This document shows, one piece after another, positions 6,443 to 11,225 of a stretch of DNA of 11,225 nucleotides. The position numbers were made by a program, and so were the translations under genes. The stretch covers positions 1-11,225 of the forward strand of contig CAVGFV010000002.1 in assembly GCA_963628765.1 (NCBI GenBank). Direction: 5' to 3'. This DNA comes from Succinimonas sp963628765 (lineage in GTDB: Bacteria; Pseudomonadota; Gammaproteobacteria; Enterobacterales; Succinivibrionaceae). The stretch's first letter is position 1. Every line of letters begins with the position of its first letter. Under the pieces are notes generated by a model. That model ran no database searches. It was not told the DNA's origin and was given only the letters and a program-made list of their open reading frames with translations.

Positions 6443-8173
6443 TTATTGTTTAGAGTTTTCTATAGGGCCTAAATTTTCTTTACTTATAGATTGGCTTAGT
6501 TCAATAATTTCCTTTCTTGTTCTAATGTTTGCCAATATATTTTTGAAATCATTTGGTATTTTTATGTCAATGTTATGTATGGCATAAAGCATATTATTTA
6601 AGAAAAACGGTGCTACGGAAAAATTTCTAAGCCCTAATGCACAAAATAATGGTAAGTATCTTTGCTCGTGTACAAGTTCACCGCAAATGCTTACAGGAAT
6701 TCCTGCTTTGCTAGCACTTTCTGTGGTAATAGCGATTAGCTTAAGAACCGCTGGGCTTAATTCGTCAGAATGTCTAGTAGCAAATTCTCTACTACAAGAC
6801 TCTGTGTATCTTGTAAGATCGTTGGTTCCTATTGAAAAGAAATCTACCATTTTAGCTAATTCTTGAGACATTATCGCTGCTGCAGGGGTTTCTATCATAA
6901 TCCCTATTTTTATATTACCAATAGATATTCCCTTGCTAGAGAGCTCATTTCGGGCTTTTTTGTAAAGATCTAGTACATAAATTAAATCTTCACATTCAGC
7001 AATCATCGGGAACATAACTTTTACTTCTTGCACATAAGTAGAAGCTCTGAGAAGTGCCTTTAATTGTGGATAGAGAACATCATTTAATTCGATATGTTCT
7101 TCATCAGTACCTGTCGTAAAATTGTAGTTTATTGGTTTTGTCAGGTACATAGGTAGCTTGTCTTGTGAGAAATCAAAGGTCCTAAAAGTTACTGAAAATC
7201 TTTTAGGAAGTGATTCTAAAATCTTTTTATAGGTTTGAAATTGCTCTTCTTCTGAAGGATCTTGAGTGTGATTCATAAACAGAAATTCAGTACGGAATAA
7301 TCCAATACCTGAACTTGGGCGTTGCCTAAGATCTTGAATTTCTGAAATAGAGCCAATATTGGCAAGTATTTGAATTTTATCGCCAGCTTTGGTGGTTTTG
7401 TACTGGGCAATCAGTGGAGTGACACTTATTTTGTCATCTTTGGCAATTCTTTCTTCTTCATGTTTCTTTACGATCCAAACTAGCTCCTCTAAAGGCTCTA
7501 AATAAATTTTATTATTAGAAGCATCAAGTAATACGTTCATGCCATCTGTAATAATCGAGGTGGCATTTTCAACATTAAAAATTGCAGGAATGTTCATACT
7601 ACGAAGCACAATGGCCATATGACTATTGGTGTTTCCATCTTCAAGTAACACACCTTTTATAAAATCGCAATTTAAAGTAAGAAACTGAGCAGGGGTGATA
7701 TTGTTTGCAATAAGTATGCAATCTTTTTGGATTTTTGGAAGAACAACTTTTCTTTTATGAAGTTCGAGAATGATATGCTCAGCTAGATTTCTAATTTCAA
7801 ATTCATTATGCATAATGAACGGATCATGGTGTTTAATAAGATCTTCAACGAACCTATTGAAACATCTATGTATGGCTGATTCTGCATTTATGTGTTCTAC
7901 AGAAATGAGCTCAATAATTTGTTTTTCCACAAATGGATCAACAAGATACATTATGGAAGTGTCTAAAAAGTCTCTAGCATCTTGTGATTTTGTGTGACTT
8001 TTTTCTTCTTCGAATGATCTACGTGTATTTTCACGCGCGTCTTTAAATAGTTTTATTTCATGAGGCACATCATTTATAGAAATTTCTGTTTGTTCCACAT
8101 GAAGAGGTACATTTTTAAAAACTACAGCCTGAGCACAGGCAACGCCTTCTTTGATTACTAAACCGTCTCGCAA
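6443..8173 (-). CDS. ptsI: Divergent PTS Enzyme I (phosphoenolpyruvate-protein phosphotransferase)
   Basis: Enzyme I takes phosphate from phosphoenolpyruvate onto a histidine and gives it to HPr. Starting at TTG 8173 gives 576 residues, against 575 in E. coli, and aligns the N-terminus one-to-one. A strong AAAGGGGG ribosome site sits 5 bases upstream. The longer frame from TTG 8191 would add six residues and is less likely. Retained residues (576 numbering) are phospho-His185 (in NTNSHMAI), Arg294 (GLFRTEFLFM), Arg331 and Lys339 (RTFDFSQDK), Glu428 (IETPAA), Asn451/Asp452 (SIGTNDLTRYT), Arg462 and Cys497 (ICGEL). Oddities: the His loop has lost the usual GGRTSH form, and the NPFLGWRAIR motif is replaced by NYNFTTGTDE without a gap, so its arginines are gone. 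The rest of the PEP-binding barrel is well kept. It could be a slow or regulatory Enzyme I. It lacks the GAF domain of EI-Ntr. crr follows. Confidence 0.9.
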   Translation of the reverse strand: MRDGLVIKEGVACAQAVVFKNVPLHVEQTEISINDVPHEIKLFKDARENTRRSFEEEKSHTKSQDARDFLDTSIMYLVDPFVEKQIIELISVEHINAESAIHRCFNRFVEDLIKHHDPFIMHNEFEIRNLAEHIILELHKRKVVLPKIQKDCILIANNITPAQFLTLNCDFIKGVLLEDGNTNSHMAIVLRSMNIPAIFNVENATSIITDGMNVLLDASNNKIYLEPLEELVWIVKKHEEERIAKDDKISVTPLIAQYKTTKAGDKIQILANIGSISEIQDLRQRPSSGIGLFRTEFLFMNHTQDPSEEEQFQTYKKILESLPKRFSVTFRTFDFSQDKLPMYLTKPINYNFTTGTDEEHIELNDVLYPQLKALLRASTYVQEVKVMFPMIAECEDLIYVLDLYKKARNELSSKGISIGNIKIGIMIETPAAAIMSQELAKMVDFFSIGTNDLTRYTESCSREFATRHSDELSPAVLKLIAITTESASKAGIPVSICGELVHEQRYLPLFCALGLRNFSVAPFFLNNMLYAIHNIDIKIPNDFKNILANIRTRKEIIELSQSISKENLGPIENSKQ

Positions 8174-8178
8174 GGCTG

Positions 8179-8186
8179 CCCCCTTT
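8179..8186 (-). promoter_or_regulatory. Ribosome binding site that fixes the ptsI TTG start
   Basis: Reading leftward this is AAAGGGGG, five bases before TTG 8173. It lies inside the longer open frame starting at TTG 8191 and argues for the shorter protein, which also matches E. coli Enzyme I from residue 1. A weaker AAAGG upstream of TTG 8191 keeps the alternative open. Confidence 0.65.
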
Positions 8187-8212
8187 CTCAATACTGAGCC
8201 TTTAGGTCCCGA

Positions 8213-8242
8213 ATTATAAAACTTTTAAAGAAAAATTGTATA
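8213..8242 (-). promoter_or_regulatory. Candidate promoter for ptsI-crr
   Basis: Reading leftward, a perfect TATAAT (8213-8218) has TATACA (8237-8242) upstream with an 18-base spacer. The start would be near 8206, about 30 bases before the TTG start. The -35 is poor, so activation by a regulator is possible. No clear terminator for the upstream transporter operon was found in 8192-8344, so some readthrough into ptsI is possible. Confidence 0.42.
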
Positions 8243-8344
8243 TTTGAAAAGCAAGCAATACATACAATAATTTTAATTCAGAAATTAACTGAAATAAGTA
8301 AGGCACTTCTCTCAAATTTCAGAATGTTTACATATTTCAAATTT

Positions 8345-9241
8345 TTATTTTTTCTTTTCTGTTTTTGGCTTCATTGCACTACTTATCGTTTTGAGGTTGT
8401 GATCTAACATTTTAAGATAAGTATTTCCTTCATCATCGTTAGAAAGCGAATCTGTAAATAGCTTACCATTTATTTCTACATTGTGATTTTTCGCAAGCTC
8501 ATATACCGCTGTATTATTTGATAGATTTTCTATAAAAATAGCTTTAATCTGATTGTTACTGATAAGTTTTTCTAGTTCGGCAAAACTTCTTGCGGAAGGT
8601 TCTTGACCGCTAAATGCACCAAATGGAGCCTTAATTTTTATATTGTAACGTTGAGCAAGATAATTGAATGCATCATGAGTTGTAATCATTAAACGATTAC
8701 CTTCTGGGATGTTTTTGAAAATCTCAGAATACTGAGCATCTATATCTTCGAGCTTCTTTATGTATTTACTGCTATTTTCTTGATACTTTTGGCAATTAAT
8801 TTCATTGACCTTGCATAAAGCATCTGTAATGTTCTTTACATAGATAATAGTGTTTAATGGGTTTTGCCAAGCATGAGGATCTGTTCCTTGGTGTTCATCG
8901 CTTGTAATGGAGGTAATTCCCTGTGATACAACAACGAATTTATCGTTCTTTCTCATTCTCTCTAAAAAACCTTCAAAACCTAAACCGTTAATAAAAACAA
9001 TATCGGATTTTTCTATTGTTAATAGATCTTTTGGTTTTAAATTAAATCCGTGGGGTTCACTACCTAAAGGAATGATAGTATTTATCTCAGCAAGGTCTTC
9101 GGTTATATTTTTGGTAATATCACTAAGAATGCTAAAAGATGTAGTAATTTTTAATTTACTATCTTCAGTATCAGCGAATGTTGAATTTTGAAAAATTAAA
9201 CATAACGTAAAGATTAATGTGTAATTTAGGATGTTTTTCAT
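8345..9241 (-). CDS. Zinc-type metal ABC transporter, periplasmic binding protein (ZnuA/TroA/AztC-like)
   Basis: This is a cluster A-I solute-binding protein that captures a transition metal in the periplasm and hands it to the membrane permease. Residues 1-23 form a signal peptide (hydrophobic core TLIFTLCLIF, cleavage likely after FA). Metal ligands are expected at His64 (EPHGFNL), His123 (DPHAWQNP), His189 (THDAFNYLAQRY) and Asp264 (FTDSL). His rather than Glu at the third position is typical of zinc-binding members, while manganese proteins such as PsaA usually have Glu there. The long His/Asp-rich loop of enteric ZnuA is missing; only a short DEHQGTDPH stretch is present. The segment FSGQEPSARSFAEL is more like the TroA/AztC side of the family. 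A Lys-rich tail (KPKTEKKK) ends the 298 residues. The ATG lies 5 bases after the permease stop, so translation is probably coupled. Zinc is favoured but not proven. Confidence 0.88.
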   Translation of the reverse strand: MKNILNYTLIFTLCLIFQNSTFADTEDSKLKITTSFSILSDITKNITEDLAEINTIIPLGSEPHGFNLKPKDLLTIEKSDIVFINGLGFEGFLERMRKNDKFVVVSQGITSITSDEHQGTDPHAWQNPLNTIIYVKNITDALCKVNEINCQKYQENSSKYIKKLEDIDAQYSEIFKNIPEGNRLMITTHDAFNYLAQRYNIKIKAPFGAFSGQEPSARSFAELEKLISNNQIKAIFIENLSNNTAVYELAKNHNVEINGKLFTDSLSNDDEGNTYLKMLDHNLKTISSAMKPKTEKKK

Positions 9242-9246
9242 GTTAT

Positions 9247-10125
9247 TTATGCTTCGTAATGTTTAGTGTGGAAGACTCTATTTACGATGCCACCTCTAGA
9301 GCCAAAAATAAATGAAAATAAATAGAAGCCCCCTAATGACATTATTATTGAAGGGCTACCTGGAAGATCAAAATGAAATGAAATTAATAATCCCGCAATA
9401 GATGAAATAAGCGAAGATGCTATAGATATAACAAATATTGTGATCAGATTAGAACTCCAAAATCTCGCGCTAATTCCAGGAATTATCATCATGCCCACAG
9501 CCATAAGAGTTCCAATAGCCTGAAAGCCTGCCACAAGGTTTAAAACGGTTACTCCCATAAATATTAAATGAACAAATAGACCTGATTTACTGACTGAAGC
9601 CAAATAAAGAGGATCCAATGTATCTATTATGAGAGGCCTTATGATAATTGCCATTGTTACTAAAGTTATTGTTGCTGTTAAGCATAGAAGGATTAAAGTG
9701 TCCGTTGTAAGAGCAAAAACTGATCCAAAAAGAAAATGCAGAATATCAATACTTGAGCCTTGTGTTGAGATTATTAAAACACCTAGCGCCAGACTGATTA
9801 AATAGAAAACCGCAAGAGAACTATCTTCTGTGTTCCTGCTTAAACGCGAGAATAACCCTGACAACAAAGTTACAATAATGCCAGCGCAAATCCCACCAAT
9901 CGTCATTGCGGGTACTGATAATCCTGCAACAAGGTAGCCTGTAGCGGCACCTGGTAAAATAGCATGAGAAATAGCATCACCACTTAGACTCATTTTTCTA
10001 AGGGGTAAAAAAGTGCCAACAATTGGTGCTGATATAGAAAGTGCAATTAATCCTAATAAAGCTTTATTCATAAAGTCATAGGAAAAAAGTGGATTCCATA
10101 TTTCTGTAATTAGATGATTCAGCAT
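9247..10125 (-). CDS. Zinc-type metal ABC transporter, membrane permease (ZnuB/AztB-like)
   Basis: This inner-membrane channel subunit belongs to the ABC-3 metal permease family and would act as a homodimer with the ATPase. Across 292 residues there are about eight hydrophobic segments. Family landmarks are LSGDAISHAILPGAATGYL (47-65), which carries the conserved GDAxSHAxLPG block, VLNLVAGFQAIGTLMAVGMMIIPG (194-217) and LPGSPSIIMSLGG near the C-terminus. It lies 38 bases after the ATPase stop and 5 bases before the binding-protein start, giving the order ATPase-permease-binding protein on one transcript. The ribosome site is weak (GGAA placed somewhat far from the ATG). The sequence alone does not separate zinc from manganese permeases; the binding protein suggests zinc. 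Confidence 0.9.
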   Translation of the reverse strand: MLNHLITEIWNPLFSYDFMNKALLGLIALSISAPIVGTFLPLRKMSLSGDAISHAILPGAATGYLVAGLSVPAMTIGGICAGIIVTLLSGLFSRLSRNTEDSSLAVFYLISLALGVLIISTQGSSIDILHFLFGSVFALTTDTLILLCLTATITLVTMAIIIRPLIIDTLDPLYLASVSKSGLFVHLIFMGVTVLNLVAGFQAIGTLMAVGMMIIPGISARFWSSNLITIFVISIASSLISSIAGLLISFHFDLPGSPSIIMSLGGFYLFSFIFGSRGGIVNRVFHTKHYEA

Positions 10126-10163
10126 GTTTTATCTACTATTCCAAAAAGTTATATTCAGGAAAT

Positions 10164-10892
10164 TTAATCCCTATTGCATATTTTGGCGTGATGGTGTGGA
10201 TAAAATTCCCCATTAAACGCCAAAGTTATATTTTTATCGTTTATTACTTCTTTTGGTGGGCCATATGCTATTAGTTCACGAGATAAAAGTACTGCGTTGT
10301 CAAAATGTTCAATAACTTGTTGATAATTATGCAGTACAGCAATTATTGTTTTTCCAGCTTTTTTCCAATGCTCAATAATATGTAGCAGATCATCTGTTGT
10401 TTTGAAATCAATGGCATTAAAAGGCTCGTCTAGTAATATAAGATTTGCATCTTGAAGTATTAGTCTTGCAAATAAAGCCCTTTGAATTTGCCCACCAGAT
10501 AATGATTTTAAAGGCTCATGTTCCATACCATGCATATGAACGGTCTGAATTGCTGCTTTAATTTTTTCAAAATCATCTTTGGTATAACGGCGAAACCAAC
10601 CTTTTTGCTTCCAAAGGCCTGTGGCTGCTAGCTCTGAAGTCGTGATGGGAAATGTTTTATCCACGGTAGATGTTTGCGGAAGATAAGCTGTGTTATCTTT
10701 TGATACTTGTGAAATTATATTACCTGATAAAGGCTTTATAAAACCCATAATTCCTTTAAGAAGAGTAGATTTTCCACCACCGTTGGGTCCAATTATGGCT
10801 GTTGTTGTCCCCTCTTGTATTTCTAAATTTAAATGGTGAACTACTGGGTGTTTATAGTAGCCTAGAGTAAGGTTTTGCAAAGATAGAATCAT
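10164..10892 (-). CDS. Zinc-type metal ABC transporter, ATP-binding protein (ZnuC/AztA-like)
   Basis: This cytoplasmic ATPase powers the importer. Its 242 residues hold Walker A GPNGGGKST (35-43), Q-loop LPQ (71-73), signature LSGGQ (131-135), Walker B LILLDEP (151-157) and H-loop His188. The N-terminal LTLGYYKHPVVHHL is of the metal-importer type and recalls AztA-like subunits. The tail holds a His triplet and a cysteine (His233-235, Cys239), which could be a metal-sensing tail, though this is inference. The ATG directly follows the stop of the small upstream gene at 10893-10991 (TAA then ATG with no gap). Its GGGAGG ribosome site lies inside that gene, about 11 bases from the ATG, so its translation is probably tied to the small gene. 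Confidence 0.92.
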   Translation of the reverse strand: MILSLQNLTLGYYKHPVVHHLNLEIQEGTTTAIIGPNGGGKSTLLKGIMGFIKPLSGNIISQVSKDNTAYLPQTSTVDKTFPITTSELAATGLWKQKGWFRRYTKDDFEKIKAAIQTVHMHGMEHEPLKSLSGGQIQRALFARLILQDANLILLDEPFNAIDFKTTDDLLHIIEHWKKAGKTIIAVLHNYQQVIEHFDNAVLLSRELIAYGPPKEVINDKNITLAFNGEFYPHHHAKICNRD

Positions 10893-10991
10893 TTATTTCA
10901 CAACCTCCCAAAGTAAAAACAGAAGCGTTGCTACCATTATTACGACAACTAAAAGTCTAAATAATAAGCCTTGATAATAAATTGATTTCAT
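10893..10991 (-). CDS. Putative 32-residue single-pass membrane microprotein, first gene of the metal importer operon
   Basis: The frame reads MKSIYYQGLLFRLL, then VVVIMVATLLFLLW, then EVVK and a stop. It has a short N-terminus with a Lys and an Arg, one hydrophobic helix of about 20 residues, and a charged end, the form of a small inner-membrane protein. The TAA stop abuts the ATPase ATG, and the ATPase ribosome site lies within its last codons. Its ATG is about 20-25 bases from the predicted start site of the operon promoter, with a modest AGAG ribosome site. I do not recognise the family. It could be an accessory or assembly factor for the transporter, or a leader peptide whose translation opens the ATPase start. 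A chance frame is possible, but the position, fit to the neighbour and hydrophobic profile favour a real gene. Confidence 0.6.
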   Translation of the reverse strand: MKSIYYQGLLFRLLVVVIMVATLLFLLWEVVK

Positions 10992-11014
10992 TTCTAACTC
11001 TGAAAAAAGTCGGG

Positions 11015-11029
11015 GTACTTATTATGTAC
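11015..11029. promoter_or_regulatory. Candidate operator over the importer -10 (copy 1 of repeat)
   Basis: GTACTTATTATGTAC has dyad form (GTAC-n7-GTAC, core AC-n-TA-n-TA-n-GT) and covers the predicted leftward -10. Its core ACTTATTATGT recurs exactly at 11125-11135. A metal-responsive Fur/Zur-family repressor is the natural suspect given the operon. The site shares only the central ATAATA with enteric Zur boxes, so the regulator is not identified. Confidence 0.5.
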
Positions 11030-11048
11030 TATTTAAATTTTTTGTCTA
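11021..11048 (-). promoter_or_regulatory. Probable promoter of the metal importer operon
   Basis: Reading leftward, TAGACA (11043-11048) and CATAAT (11021-11026) each match the sigma-70 consensus at five of six bases and are 16 bases apart. Transcription would start near 11014, just ahead of the microprotein ATG at 10991. The -10 lies inside the operator-like dyad at 11015-11029, an arrangement expected for repression. Confidence 0.55.
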
Positions 11049-11059
11049 GAGAGGTCTTT

Positions 11060-11080
11060 GTTATTCAATGATTGAATGAC
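11060..11080. promoter_or_regulatory. Palindrome upstream of the importer promoter
   Basis: ATTCAAT-G-ATTGAAT (11063-11077) is a perfect 7-1-7 inverted repeat, and the pairing resumes after one mismatch with outer GT/AC. It begins 12 bases upstream of the leftward -35, a position suited to an activator or a second repressor site. It differs in sequence from the repeated ACTTATTATGT element. Confidence 0.45.
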
Positions 11081-11105
11081 TGTGCAACTGAGCAAATTTT
11101 TGATA

Positions 11106-11133
11106 TTGATTTTTTAAATATGAAACTTATTAT
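11106..11133 (+). promoter_or_regulatory. Candidate rightward promoter for a gene beyond the window
   Basis: TTGATT (11106-11111) and TATTAT (11128-11133) are 16 bases apart. A ribosome-site-like AAGGAAG at 11212-11218 close to the right edge suggests that a start codon follows just outside. The transcript would diverge from the importer operon and share its control region. Confidence 0.38.
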
Positions 11134-11135
11134 GT
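11125..11135. promoter_or_regulatory. Candidate operator, copy 2 of ACTTATTATGT
   Basis: This is an exact 11-base copy of the core at 11017-11027, lying over the -10 of the predicted rightward promoter. The outer bases differ from copy 1, so its dyad is shorter. Placement of the same element over both divergent -10 boxes suggests one repressor acting on both transcripts. Confidence 0.45.
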
Positions 11136-11225
11136 GCCCATGAATAAAGAAAAAATCAATTGATGTATAGCCGTAATTCTGTCATTTTAAACATACACAG
11201 AAAAAAAGTTTAAGGAAGTTGTAGA

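Larger units (their letters stand above)
11105..11160. repeat. Perfect 11-base inverted repeat enclosing the divergent promoter
   Basis: ATTGATTTTTT at 11105-11115 is exactly complementary to AAAAAATCAAT at 11150-11160, with 34 bases between the arms. The arms are AT-rich, so a weak hairpin or chance is possible. The interval contains the second ACTTATTATGT copy and the predicted rightward -10. Confidence 0.5.

Noticed and set aside
8192..8344. ptsH or a terminator expected between the importer operon and ptsI
   Set aside because: No HPr-like frame with the conserved phospho-histidine motif and no GC-rich hairpin with a T run was found.
8345..9241. Manganese/iron (SitA/PsaA) identity for the binding protein
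   Set aside because: The third ligand position is His189 in THDAF, not the Glu usual in manganese binders, so zinc-type is preferred, though mixed specificity cannot be excluded.

Overview
The window is AT-rich DNA from a gammaproteobacterium. PntA and PntB match the Escherichia coli proteins nearly residue for residue over long stretches. A holD-like gene sits directly before rimI, as in enterics, and crr encodes an enteric-type EIIA(Glc). An anaerobic, low-GC lineage such as the Succinivibrionaceae would fit, but that placement is an inference and no phylogeny could be run.

Layout. Everything from about 215 to 5604 reads rightward. It holds a holD-like gene for the DNA polymerase III psi subunit with an unusual C-terminal extension, rimI (ribosomal protein S18 acetyltransferase), a secreted DUF4124/M23 metallopeptidase, and a pntA-pntB operon (proton-translocating NAD(P) transhydrogenase) with its own promoter and a strong bidirectional hairpin terminator at 5631-5657. 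From 5806 to 10991 everything reads leftward: crr, a divergent ptsI, and a zinc-type ABC importer (ATPase, permease, binding protein). A 32-residue membrane microprotein gene at 10893-10991 leads the importer operon and abuts the ATPase start. The last ~230 bases are a divergent control region. It carries one promoter for the importer operon, a probable promoter for a rightward gene beyond the edge, and an 11-base dyad-like element repeated over both -10 boxes.

How the genes work together. The pntAB pair links proton motive force to NADPH supply. The ptsI/crr pair has no ptsH or sugar permease beside it, and its Enzyme I has lost one normally conserved active-site segment, so it may serve mainly in regulation. 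The importer is a complete three-part transporter with zinc-type ligands, probably derepressed at low metal by a Fur/Zur-like repressor acting at the repeated element.

The items most worth following up are the microprotein in the importer operon, the repeated operator candidate, the altered Enzyme I active site and the enlarged psi subunit. No tRNA, rRNA, CRISPR array, insertion sequence or phage gene was seen.
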